Positions 11,961-22,829 of a stretch of DNA of 64,000 nucleotides are shown here, one piece after another (position 1 is the stretch's first letter; each line of letters begins with the position of its first letter). The position numbers were made by a program, and so were the translations under genes. The notes beneath the pieces were generated by a model. That model saw only the letters and a list, made by a program, of their open reading frames with translations. It did not search any database and was not told where the DNA came from. The stretch comes from Chamaecyparis obtusa (Eukaryota > Streptophyta > Pinopsida > Cupressales > Cupressaceae): contig BSBK01002078.1 in NCBI GenBank assembly GCA_027943335.1, positions 107,501 to 171,500 of the forward strand, in the 5' to 3' direction.

Positions 11961-14259
11961 CATGATGGATGTATAAAATCAGTACAAAACATCTTAAAAA
12001 GCAAACATTGTCTGGACCCATGTCATTTTTCTCAAAAACATTAAAACATGTCATTTTTCTACACTGTGCGATACTATTTTCTAATAAAATATCATGCAAT
12101 ATTTTCTTTAGTACCAGTGTGATAGTATCTTTCAGTGTGATAGTTCACATAAGCTCACACAATATTTCATTCGGTATCGTGTGATACTAGATTCAATATC
12201 GGTGTGATAATATGTCAACCCACAAAGTATCACATGACAAAAACTATCTAAGAGTGTGATAATAAATATCATATGATATTTCGCACAAGAAAAATTTGAA
12301 AATTTTTAAAAACATTTAAAACGTGTTTTAAATTGAAATAAATGCTCATTAATGACCTACAAGGTGAGTTGTTTTTGAAAACATACCGGGGCACCATATT
12401 GCGGAGGCCGGTTGTGCAATCGGGTGCGCTCAAATCAATGCCTGTGGACCATAATTACTGCTTGCTGGGCCATTTTCTCTCTCTCAGCTCTCAAAATTCT
12501 CAAATCACTAAAAGACAAATGATTTTGAAAATGACCTTTTTACCCCCTTTTATAGCATTTTGACGTTTTGACCAATTTTCAAAACACCTTAGAATTGCGT
12601 GAAAATTGTACCCCTTGCTAATTTTGATGTCCTAGACCCATTTTCAGGATCAAAATCAAAATTTGAGTTCATCTTGATAGTCAAAATGACATTTCAAAAC
12701 TTTCCCCTTCTTCTACGTAGTTGGCTGACCATTCGAGGTCTAATCCTTCGATCTTCATTGGGGCATCTTCATTTCATCACCCCCATCTCTTTCAACCTTC
12801 TAGTCTTTCATTCATTTTCATTAGCTTCATCTCTTTGAGGTTTGAATTCATTTTTATCCTATATCTTTTTTTAGTCAAATTGGGGCATATCTTCACTACT
12901 TGATGGTTATCCTATCATCTTTTCACCTTCGATTATGATTTCTAGTGATTTGATCAGATTTATCAATTTGCTGTTCTCCTCTACCTGATTTTGATTTTGA
13001 TTCCAAGGGGGTAGTGCCTATTAGCTTCAATCCTTGATTCATCTTATCAATCAACTTTGCTTGAGATTCTTATCTCTTATTTGAGACTTGATTATCACCT
13101 AGCTATACAAGTGTTGGTCTTGTCTTTCAGCTTATCTTTGTCAGCTTATGCTTATGCTTGTCCTGATGTGTTCCCATTCGTCAAACAAACATCTAGGTTG
13201 TTTTGTGATCCCAAATCAATCTCACATTTCAATTTCATTCTTTGACCGCATGTGATCCCAAATCGATCTCACATTAGTCAAAGAGGAGAAAATGTATGCA
13301 CCCTAAAATGGTTGCCTAGACTTTGGGCCTCCATTCAACAATTTATCAAATCCATGAATCAGTATTTTCAAAAATCAACATTTTTCAATTATATCAATTT
13401 CCTTGATCAGATCCTATTTTATCATTTTTTGATTATTTTCTATGGGCTAACCATTTTATCCTAAGTCTTTATTTATTTAAAAGGAATTTTCTCCCCTTTT
13501 ATTAAATAAAAAGCCCCCACTTTTCCTCTTATCCTAAGTTGCACAAATAAAGCATTATTCTTATTTTATAAAAAGAAGAAAAACACTTTTGTCTCATATG
13601 GACACAAAAGTCAACTCTTATTTTCTCATTGGAGGAGATTTGTGCACATGGATTTCTCCTCTTTCAAGCTCCACCCTTGATTAAAACTTTTTCCTCTTAA
13701 TCTCCATGGCCCATTCCTTTTCAATTCCTTTAAAAGGAGAGCTCTTTTCTCATTCTTAGATCCCAACTTTTTATGCTAATCTTATGATGTAGGATTTCTT
13801 GGAGACTTTGGAGCTTTTAGAGATCATTTCTTGCATTCTAGTTTCATTTTTTCATCATAGCTTTCATGGCATCTAGCTTAGTTTTTTTATGCTCTAGATT
13901 AGCTCACATAGCTTAATTAGCAAGGGTTTGTAATACTTTCCTTTCCATATCTTAGCTTGCATCTTCATTCTTAGCATAGCTTACATTGCATTGCATTTTC
14001 ATTGATTCTTGAGGATATTGACATTCTTGCCCTTGTCTCTTTGAATCTCCCATTGTGTGGTTTACTAGCAAGATTGCATGCTTCAATAGCTCTAGCTGAG
14101 AGCATCATCAACATCCTTGTGACTCCATGCCTAGGGAGCTCTAGGTCACTTTCTCAAGGTTTCCCATTCATGGATTCCCTTGGAAGTAATGACTTATAGA
14201 AGTGCACTATTTAGTGTGTACACACACCACTTGAGGATCTTTCCATTGGGCTCAAAGAA
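11961..14259. other. Non-coding region, possible 3' LTR of Tat-1
   Basis: No coding region supported. 12,060-12,290 holds many short direct and inverted copies of a GTGATA/TATCAC motif. 12,380-12,440 is a GC-richer patch. 13,001-13,014 is a purine tract followed by TGCC, which could be a polypurine tract with an LTR start at 13,015, but no partner LTR is visible, so this stays a guess. 13,205 and 13,251 carry a short direct repeat (GTGATCCCAAATC). The rest is T-rich, with long pyrimidine stretches on the plus strand. Confidence 0.4.
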
Positions 14260-16060
14260 ATAAAATGGATCTATCATTTATTCAATGTTGGAAATGGGAT
14301 CAATTGGAGGAGGATAAACTAATACAAGTTCATCATGAAGTGGATCATCTTGAGTACTATCTACAATAGTCTCTAATCTTTATCTATCCTACCTCTCCCT
14401 AATCTGATCAAGCATCTCCCTCAAGGTTATATCAAATTCATCAATCTCTTCAACTCATGTGGCAATATTGTACCTATAAGAAACCTCCTTAATTACCAGG
14501 GAAGATCTTTCATTAAGAAGCTCCAAGAACTTTTCTTCATCAATATTGAGTTTCACAATGAGCTACGTAGATATGTTATGTAGTATGAGTCTTTAGAGAG
14601 ACTTAGTAAGGAACCTTATCCTAGCATTAAAGATATCATTGTTATGAGATTTCCAAATGTACCATAAAATATGAATAGATAAAATAAAACAAAAAAGATA
14701 ACTGTTTTAGTTCAATCTCAAGAATTTTCTAGTAAGAACACTAGATATAGTAAAGTTTATGTTCAACATTAGGCCAAATAAATTCCAAACCTCTTTGGCA
14801 AAAAAAAAATCAAAGAACATATGAGATATTGTTTCATTACAATGACATAAAGAGAATATGTTAAATTCTTTATCAGGCTTCTTGACAAGCAACCTTTGTA
14901 AAAGGAGATGCCACATGAAAAAAAGGATCTTAGGCTCAACGGGTTTAAGCCAAAGGTCAATTAAATGCTTGGACCACAAAGGGGGGTCAAGGGAAAGCCT
15001 CCAAGCACCATTGATGTGATCAAGGATCTCATGATTATCACTGAGAAGCTTATAAATGAGTTTGGATTTGGTAAAGTCAAAAGGGTACCATCTGGCCATC
15101 TCATGAGAGAAATCATGTTGGAGGTACCGCTATACTATTTGGGTAGCTTCAAGACCTTGTAGGCATCTCTCAATATGGAATAATTCCTCTACTAGGATTG
15201 GGGTAAATCAAACTTTCCAACCAGATCTGGACAACTGATAAGGTTACCATCCTTAATGATATTACTAAAGCATTTAATCCCCTTATTATCCTAGCTGTGA
15301 GCAGAAAAACCTTGCAAGATGGAAATAGGCTTTTCTCCATGGTGGAGATTCAACCATAGAGATTTATCATCATATATTTGATTATTCTCATCAAATAGAC
15401 TGTTGTTACCAAAAAGATGTCTTACTCTATCCCAAGACTTCTAAAGTGACTTAAAAATATTAGAGCTTGTAACTCTAATCTCAAATTTTCCCACCAGTAG
15501 ATCATTTATGTGTAGACCTCTCCAAGAGGAGGCTCTCATGGGGATAGCTCTTGCAATATTATTCTTGATCAGTACTTTCAAAGGTTATTCTCCTTGAGAA
15601 TCCTTTAATATCCACTTGAAAACTAGAGTGATACCTTGAGTCCTCATCCTTCAAACTAAAATCACCCAGCTCTTTACTCTTTGTACACCACATCACCTAA
15701 CTACATGATACTTCTTAAACCCTCTTCCATCAGACCATTAAAATTCCCTAATTTTCTTTTACAAATAATTGAATTGGGCCCGATTGAAGATCCATGTGGA
15801 GTCATAGTATATTGAATAGGAAGAAATAATTCTCTGACACACCTGAAACCTCTTAGCTAAAGAGAGGTTTTATTTATCCCATTTAGCCAACTTCTTATCA
15901 ATCTTTTGTTTGATCCATTCCCACATTTCCTTAAGGTTTGGATCAACCAAAAATGGAATACCAAGGTATCTAACCAAGTGAGTAGGTCCTCACCAAGCTA
16001 AGGAAATGTTTTTTGGTCTTTGGTGACTGATTAGGGAAGTACTTTACACTTTCCATGTAT
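14260..16060 (-). pseudogene. LINE (non-LTR retrotransposon) RT 3' half, broken
   Basis: Read right to left, 15,990-15,800 gives YLGIPFLVDPNLKEMWEWIK and then LAKWDK with a nearby SLAKRFQVCQ. This is the conserved tail of plant LINE reverse transcriptases. 15,099-14,707 is open and encodes the zinc-binding RT-associated domain (zf-RVT), with LWLKPVEPKILFFMWHLLLQ, LCHCNETISHMFFD and a VWNLFGL motif. Towards 14,640 the fragment HILWYIWKS resembles the segment after zf-RVT. Many stops occur and the 5' part (endonuclease, RT catalytic core) is missing. I see no poly(A) tail. Role would have been target-primed reverse transcription; it is inactive here. Confidence 0.8.
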
Positions 16061-16089
16061 CCTCGCCGGGGTTCGACAAAAAAATCTTG

Positions 16090-16359
16090 TATAAAAATAG
16101 CTTAGGGTTAGAGATTTTATGATGTATTTTTTTAGTAGCTTCTTGCAGCGATAGTGAGTTGTAAGGAATTATGGATTATAATCATATTGTAATCATTGGA
16201 TAATAAGAATATTAGACTCGTTGTTGGTGGACATAGCCCAAGGATTGGGTAAAGCATGTTAAATCTTTGTGTCTTGTGTTCTCTCCTGTTTGGTTTATTA
16301 TTTTAAGATATTGGTTATATTTGCATGTAACTTTTATTTATGTCTTGTTAATCCTAACA
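16090..16359 (+). repeat. 3' part of a copia 5' LTR (fragment)
   Basis: The stretch ends in ATCCTAACA at 16,359, the terminus shared by the other copia LTRs in this window. It is followed directly by a primer-binding-site-like sequence and the start of a copia gag. The left boundary next to the LINE fragment is approximate; no LTR start could be fixed. Confidence 0.5.
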
Positions 16360-16360
16360 A

Positions 16361-16377
16361 GTAGTATCAAAGTGAGG
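16361..16377 (+). promoter_or_regulatory. Copia primer binding site, initiator tRNA-Met type (mutated)
   Basis: GTAGTATCAAAGTGAGG resembles TGGTATCAGAGC, the complement of the initiator methionine tRNA 3' end used by most copia elements. Two positions differ. It starts two bases after the LTR end CCTAACA. Confidence 0.6.
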
Positions 16378-16439
16378 TTTTTTTTTTCAGTTATCTTCTA
16401 CAGGAAGGTCTCATGGTTTAGTGGGTGTCTCACAATTGA

Positions 16440-16789
16440 GTGGGAGAAATAGAAGACAAGGGTGAGATAACGGTTGAGAATTTTAATGGGTAGAACTTTT
16501 AGTTATGGAAAATGAAAATTGAGTACTATCTCTATCAGAAGGATCTATGGAATCCATTGAATGGAAAATCCAAGAAACTGACAACAATGATTGATGAGGA
16601 TTGGGATATTTTAGATAGGAAGGCACTTGGTAGTATTTGTTTATGCCTGGCACAATTGGTGGCATTCAATATTACACAAGCAAAGAGGACTAATGATTTG
16701 ATGGAAACCCTAGCAAAGTTATATGAAAAGCCTTCCACTTCAAATAAGGTATTTCTTATGAAGTGCCTATTTAATATGAAAATGGTAGA
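16440..16789 (+). pseudogene. Copia gag N-terminus (UBN2/DUF4219-like), truncated
   Basis: Encodes the start of a Ty1/copia capsid protein. The frame contains WKMKIEYYLYQKDLWNPL, then LDRKALGSICLCLAQLVAFN and ETLAKLYEKPSTSNKVFL, the typical gag_pre/UBN2 arrangement in plant copia elements. The LWKMKIEYYL context is preceded by a stop (TAG near 16,486), so the copy is already decayed. It breaks off exactly at 16,789, where the chromovirus LTR (TGTCATGCCC) begins. The chromovirus therefore inserted into this copia element, and the rest of it should lie beyond the right edge of the window. Confidence 0.8.
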
Positions 16790-18108
16790 TGTCATGCCCA
16801 AAATATGAGAAAAACACACCAATCAAAAATTTTAAACTAAAACCAAAGTTATCCATGATATCCAAACAGTTGTAGTTAAATAGATTTAAAGGAGTACATA
16901 ACTCGAATAAGTCTAAGGGGAATCATGACCAAAGTTGATTTGGTACCAAAGTTGACTTGGAAACCTCCCTCAAGTTATCAGTTTTCTAAAGTGAAGTATT
17001 GCACTAATGGCTACAAGAATCCCTGGTGTTATACCAATGGCTATAGGAATCCGTAGTGTTATACTAATGGTTGTAGGAATCCCTGGTGTTGTAATAATGA
17101 CTGCAAGAATCCTTGATGTTATACTAATGGTTGCAGGAATCCCTAGTGTTATATTAATTGGTTTAGGAATCCTTGGTATTATACTTATGGCTGTAGGAAT
17201 CCCTAGTGTTATACTAATGGTTGTAGGAATTCTCTAGTGTTATACTAATGGCTGTAGAAATCCCTGGTGTTATACTAATGGCTAAAGGATTCCCTGGTGT
17301 TATACTAATGATTGGAGGAATCTTTTGTGTTATACTAATGGTTGTAGGAATCCCTAGTATTATAATAATGGCTACAGTAAATCCCTAAAGTGATTAGTTA
17401 ACTAGGTTTGACTTACTAAACCTTAAAGTTTCATTCGCAAAATCTAGGCTTTAATTTAAGTTTCTAATTGTTTAAACCTTAAAAACCATGCAAGGGTTCA
17501 AAAATATTAAATATAATTTAATTAACTTTAATAAACTTACATATTCCATATAATGATAGATTCCAATTAAATAATAATCAATTAAAAATTAATACATATT
17601 AAAAAAATATCTAAAAAGGCAATCAAATCCAAAAATCCAAGTCACTAAAGTAAATCTAATCCTTCCCTTAAAGTCAAAAATTATAACTAAGAGAAAAATC
17701 TTAGAAGTTACCTTTTTAGACCCAAAGTCAATTTTTTCAACTCAAGAAAATCTAGAAACTTCCTTTTACGAACCAAAGTCCAGTTTTGCTACTAAACATT
17801 AATGAGCAAAAATCAATCCTTATCTAATCAATAAAGACAACTAAAAATGGTTTTGATAAAAATCTGAGATCCATAAAGCTAAATTCTATAAATATCCAAA
17901 TTTCTAAAAATCTAAAATCTATATTTCATTTACTCATCTCTTCTCTTTTATTTTATTAAAAGTTTTGTTGTGGGGTGGAGTTTTGAATCTCTTCATTAAT
18001 GAAGTCTACCCGAGGTTGCATGGAGGATAATTTTCAATTTTTAGCATAACAATCTGTTGCCCAATTTATTTCATCTTATTTGTCTTTAAAAATAGTCTCT
18101 ATTTTTAT
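16790..18108 (-). repeat. Chromovirus 3' LTR, piece 1 (inner tail of U5 side)
   Basis: Begins on the plus strand with TGTCATGCCC, the same as 57,142 next to the PBS, and stays collinear with 57,142-58,628 up to ATTTTTAT at about 18,108. Contains the 30-bp tandem array. Compared with the right LTR it lacks about 280 bp (right copy 57,785-58,062). At 18,108 the LINE-bearing insertion begins. Confidence 0.85.
17009..17386. repeat. 30-bp minisatellite, about 12.6 units, in chromovirus LTR
   Basis: Unit close to GGCTGTAGGAATCCCTGGTG plus TTATACTAAT, repeated head to tail. One unit (the eighth) is 31 bp. Units differ by several substitutions, so the array is old. The same array in the other LTR (57,342) has about 9.6 units. 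Confidence 0.95.
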
Positions 18109-19399
18109 GCTCCGAGCCTTTTCAAGATCCCTCATAAGTTCGTGGTGGTGCTTGAAACTATCCAAAAAAGATTTTTGTGGACTAGTGTTGAAGATAAAAA
18201 AAGATTAAGCCTGGTTTCTTGGGAAAAGGTCTACAAACCTAAGTGTAAAGGGGGGTTGGGTCTGAGACCTATAAAGCTTGTTAATAAAGCCCTTCTTGCT
18301 AAGCAAATATGGAGAGTTTATGGGGACAGAAAGCAGTGGAATGAGATTATAAGAAGCAAGTACCTCTATGACTCTAAAAACTTGGATGACTTTATTAATA
18401 ATGATGTTAAGTTAAGAGGGTCCTATATATGGAACACTTTTTGCTCTTCAAAAGACATTATCCTTGAAGGGAGGAGATGGAAATTGGGAGATAGGGTCAA
18501 AATCAATTTTTGGGATGATCCTTGGATCCAAAAAGAGCCTCTATCTAATAAGCAAGAGTGGAAGGTAGCTATTATTCAAGCCAAAGCCTCCTTTGGAATC
18601 AAAGTCTCTGACTATTGGCATAATAATTCATGAAAGGACATTGCAAACATTGACAGAAGACTATCTCCTCTCGTGAATGATTTGCAATCTTGGTTCATAA
18701 AGGATAACTGCCCTGATAAAATTGTCTAGAGCCCTTCCCCTAATGGAGAATTCTAGGTGGCTACTGCTTGCTCTCTTTTTTTCTCTCAGGAAGTCAAACC
18801 CCTATTTGCAACTGTTTGGTACAATTCTTACCCCAAAAATAAATTTTTTCTTTTGGATCCTTATCCAAAACAAGCCCCTTACTCTTGATAATATAGCCAA
18901 AAGAGGTTTCTTTTTGGTTAATAGATGTTTTCTCTGTCTAGAACAAGCTGAATCCTATGATCATCTTATGCTTCATTGTAGCTTTACTCGTAGGGTGTGG
19001 GATCTTATTTTCAAAAAATGGAATTTGTGTTGGTTGTTCCCTAACTCTTGGCAGGACTTTGTTACTCAATGGAGATGCCCTTTTGCTAATGAGCTGGATA
19101 GAAAATTCTGGAATCTAATCCTGTCTCACTTGTGTTGGTGTATATGGAAGGAAAGAAATAATAGAATATTCAGAGAGAAACATGCTAAACCTGAGGTCAT
19201 TGGAAACAACATATATAGATCTCTAGAAGAAAACTTCACCAATTCTATCAAAAATAGTAAGAAGAATTTCAAGGATAGACTCTTAGATGATGAATTGAAA
19301 AATTGGAATTTTCCCTCTCCCAATTCTTAGTCTAATCCTTCTAGAGATAACTCAGTGTGGATCGCTCCCCCAAGAGGTTGGGTTAAAGTGAATTATGAT
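18109..19399 (+). pseudogene. LINE fragment: RT tail and zf-RVT, broken
   Basis: Plus-strand LINE. 18,142-18,633 encodes LSLVSWEKVYKPKCKGGLGL followed by LVNKALLAKQIWR and later INFWDDPWI, typical of the region after the plant LINE RT core. 18,722-19,330 encodes zf-RVT (PKINFFFWILIQNKPLT, CFLCLEQAESYDHLMLHCSF, RRVWDLIF) and the following CIWKERNNRIF. 19,350-19,399 gives WIAPPRGWVKVNYD, the usual start of the LINE RNase H, and is cut there by a copia LTR. One frameshift lies between 18,633 and 18,770. The 5' end joins chromovirus LTR sequence at 18,108. Inactive. Confidence 0.85.
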
Positions 19400-20608
19400 T
19401 GTTAGAAAGTAAAGACCACCAAGATAACTGAGAGGGGGGGGGGTGAATTAGTATTCTGATAATTAAACCATTTATCATCATTAACTTCAATATCAACTTC
19501 AATAGCTTTAAGCCATATAATTAATGTAGTAACCAACCATAGAAGGATAATCATACATAATGACACAATAACACAAGATATGTTAACTAGGGAGCCTCTT
19601 GATCAAAGAGTAAACCCCGGTGGGAATGATGCCCACAAAATGATGTACTAATATGAAAGTTCCTTATTAGAGGATGGACCCTGTTAGGAGTCTTATGAAA
19701 TACATTCAGTACATATGAATCTTTGTTAGGAGATTTTGAATCCCTGTTAAAAGATTCTAACCCTGTTAGGAGTTATGGAAGATAGAAGGACCCACTGCCC
19801 AAATAGCTTCAAGGCAAGATCTCTGAACTCACTATCCAAAAGATCTTAGGATTATTCAATAGAATAATATGAAATATGTTACCTCCTTCACACTATGCCA
19901 AAACCACACTCTTTGCTACACAAGTTCACAAATCCAGATCTCTGTACTTCGCAAGTCTTCCTTCATCACTGAATTAGCTCTTTCCTTCACTTCATGCATA
20001 CATTCGCATCAAAAATTTCATAATTTCATATCAAAACTATTAAAATCCTATCATAACAAGGAAAACATTCCTTCCTTTATACCACACTCAAATAATTACA
20101 AATGAGTTGGCATGCAAATACAAAATAATAATTTCAACACGCTACATCAAAATTACATAAAATTGTCGGCTTCTAGATACAATAACTTTCCAATCGTGTG
20201 ACCTAGAAGTTTGCACTATGAACCAACTCACCAAAAATGAGTCTCAAACTTCCCTTTAACTATGTAGAATTAGATTCCATCCTGGTTAGGAGATATCCTC
20301 CGATTACCAAAAATCGCTACACAGGAATACTGCCAGAATACTGCTTCCACCAAAATGCTTATAACTTTCATGAATAAATTAATTTCTTTTTGCGCTCTTA
20401 ACCATAGGCTAATAACACACCAAAGAACATACCATCAACTACACATAACTCAATCTACAATATAACATGTGCGCAAAACAAAATTGTGCCTGCTTCTCTA
20501 CTAAACTCCAGAATATCACTGTGTTGACATAAATGACAATCATAGTCATGAATGCAACAACTACTACTATAGAATGACTGCCAAAGGCTTTAGAATTAAT
20601 TCCTAACA
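19400..20608 (-). repeat. Copia LTR, minus orientation (3' LTR of a truncated element)
   Basis: Starts TGTTAG and ends CCTAACA, both shared with the other copia LTRs. The plus-strand text TAACTGAGAGGGGGG near 19,420 is the complement of the pyrimidine-rich end seen in the other LTRs. On its right lies a polypurine tract on the minus strand, so this is the 3' LTR of a minus-strand copia element. It contains several copies of CCCTGTTAGGAG (complement CTCCTAACAGGG). It interrupts the LINE RNase H. Confidence 0.85.
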
Positions 20609-20920
20609 ATATCCCCCATTGGCATTGATGGCAACATAGATGAAAAACATCCAATGTTCCAAAAATCCAACTACTGCTGCTCAACTGCACTGCTACTCAT
20701 CATCAATCAAATCTTGCTTCGTTATCCTATTCAATCTCTCAACAAATGTAGTTCCTCAATGTTTCCTCAATGTTTTTCATGATTCTCTCCCCCATTGACA
20801 TCAATGACAGAAATTCTATCACTATGTCAAATAATAGCTCAATGTCAAAAGACACTATTCAGAAAATACATTCACAAGAGTCCTCAATGACTCAGCTCAG
20901 ATACACATACTCCCCCATAG
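20609..20920 (-). mobile_element. Remnant of the internal 3' end of the minus-strand copia element
   Basis: About 310 bp of sequence just inside the LTR. On the minus strand it holds three GGGGG-containing purine tracts (20,611-20,618, 20,787-20,794, 20,910-20,917). The first two lie within copies of CATCAATG-CCAATGGGGG-like text. No coding region. At 20,921 chromovirus LTR sequence resumes, so the rest of this copia element, its 5' LTR, the end of the LINE and about 108 bp of chromovirus LTR (equivalent to 58,629-58,736) are missing. Confidence 0.7.
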
Positions 20921-21890
20921 TCAATTTATTTTATGTTTGATACAGTAACAAGAATTGTTATATTATTGTAATTGTATACTTTATTTTTTAAGTTTTAAAT
21001 TATTGTTATTATTCAATTTTTAAAATAGTAACTAATGTTGTTGGTTATGTTTCAAATTTTCTGCTAAAAAATACTATCACTGTTCTACAAAATAATATTT
21101 ATTTTTGTTGTTGTTTTAAACTAATAATCCCCATATTGGGGTGCGATGCAATAGTTTCTAAAGATGCACTGCAATCCCCAACAATGAGTCGCAGTCCCCT
21201 TGAGGGTTGTGGTCCATTCTTGAGGGTGCAATCCTCTTCTTAGAGGTTGCAACCTCTCCTAGTATTTGGGGAGAGGGACTGGTAGAGCCCAGCTCCCTGT
21301 CCCCGCAAAGTTTTTATAAGGTTTAATTTTTATATAATATATTTTAATCATATATAAAACTGTTGTAATAAAATTTTGGGTTCACAGTTTAAAATCTAAT
21401 TTAATATCATTTTAATATATATAAATAAAATATGAACAAGACAAGATTTGCCCAATATATTTTATGAGAATATAAGGGAATAATAATCTAATTTCTAAAT
21501 CTGATATAATTATGTTTAAATAATCTAGGAATATATACATATCCTTTATGTGTGCATCAAAATAATATTTATTTTAAATGAGAACTAATTTGGCAAGTTA
21601 TAAAATTAGTTTCCTGATCATTTTATGAACTTTAATTTTAATCTATTTAGAAATGGGTAATAAATCCATTAACCCATTAATCCTTTTCTATTGTGCATTA
21701 AGAAAAAGATGCCAATTAATTATTTTCACATGAAGCATGAAATTTATTCAAATATAAATTAAGTTTCCTAACTTTTCCATTTAAATGAATATTCAATAAA
21801 CTAACTTGGAAAGAAAAACTTAAAGAATGAATTTCTAAAGCTTTCCTATAGCTTAGCATTTTTATAATTTAAAAAAAAGATACTAGGAAC
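20921..21890 (-). repeat. Chromovirus 3' LTR, piece 2
   Basis: Collinear with 58,737-59,585 of the right LTR, starting at TCAATTTATTTTAT. Carries about 110 bp near 21,440-21,550 that the right copy lacks. Ends at GATACTAGGAAC, where the pol-less copia-type element is inserted. The same place is uninterrupted in the right LTR near 59,585. Confidence 0.85.
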
Positions 21891-22775
21891 ATGCTAAGTC
21901 TAAGAGCACATGATCAAAAGATTTAGTATGAGGAAGATACAAAGAGTTCAAGCTGCACAGATAGTGAATGCTAGAGAAGAACAGAGCAAGCAGTCGACTG
22001 TTGGTATTTTGGTTTGCAGTTATATTATTATGTTGTAAAGGCTATGCACCTATTGTAATTAGGTTTCTGACATGTAGTTATGTTTTTTTGTAAACACACT
22101 TGAGCCAATTCAATTGGAAGCATTGTATGTAATTGGTTAAAGGGCTGACCTAGTTATTTGTTTTATATGCGCATATAAATATGAGATGCACCCATTATAA
22201 TTAGAAAGAAAGTGGATATAGAAAAAAGATAAGTAGAGCAGAAGTGTGTGAAGAACTAATAAGATGTATTAGAGCTTTGTAAGAGGTCAAAGCATCAATG
22301 CATAAAAGGAATTGATCAGACAAGTAGTGTCACAATGACAGTTCATCCTACAAATATAGTGTGTATCTGAGATCAAAAGGATGTAGCCTTCACTATTTGA
22401 GCAGTGAGATCTAGGACAAAGTGTCCACACCCCTAACAGGGTTATTGTAAAAGACTCCTAACAGGGTCTGACCCTTAACAAGGTCATTGTACTAAACACA
22501 TTGTAAAGCAACTCCTAATAGGGTTAAGGATCTTCTAGCAAGGATCATAAAACACTAGTACATAATATTAGTGGGTGTCAATTCCTACCAAGGTTTTTAC
22601 CTATTTGGGTTTCCCCATAACCATATTGGTGTTATGTGTTGATTTCATGTTTCATGTTTATGTTGATGTTCATTTCAGTATTTAAGCATTCAAGTTTAGT
22701 TTAAAGAATAAAGTAAAAAGATAAAATATAGTGAACACTGATTTACCCCCCCTCTTAGTGTTCCCATTCCTAACA
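21891..22775 (+). repeat. 5' LTR of pol-less element (5'-truncated)
   Basis: Aligns to 28,073-28,946 and ends CCTAACA at 22,775. It contains a TATA-like CATATAAATA at about 22,172-22,181 (also in the 3' LTR near 28,343) and a run of CCTAACAGGG/CTCCTAACAGGG repeats at 22,430-22,530. Missing its first ~238 bp relative to the 3' LTR. Confidence 0.9.
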
Positions 22776-22777
22776 AT

Positions 22778-22789
22778 TGGTATCAGAGC
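22778..22789 (+). promoter_or_regulatory. Primer binding site, initiator tRNA-Met
   Basis: TGGTATCAGAGC, two bases after the LTR end, is a perfect form of the classic copia PBS complementary to the 3' end of initiator methionine tRNA. Confidence 0.9.
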
Positions 22790-22829
22790 TCTGGTCCTTA
22801 GAAAAGAAGTTTAACCATTTGAGGAGATC

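Noticed and set aside
13001..13020. Purine tract followed by TGCC as a possible polypurine tract and 3' LTR start of Tat-1
   Set aside because: No matching LTR end or second copy is found in the window, so the claim cannot be supported.
12342..13464. Several short reading frames that could suggest a host gene
   Set aside because: All are under 80 codons, in T-rich low-complexity sequence, without domain similarity or consistent frame.
16267..16452. 61-codon ORF across the copia LTR end
   Set aside because: It spans the LTR end, PBS and leader, which are non-coding in copia elements.
17007..17237. 76-codon frame with a hydrophobic 10-residue repeat
   Set aside because: Produced by the 30-bp minisatellite in the chromovirus LTR; the other LTR does not keep it open.
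17009..17386. CRISPR-like array
   Set aside because: The units are contiguous 30-bp tandem repeats with no spacers, in a plant LTR.
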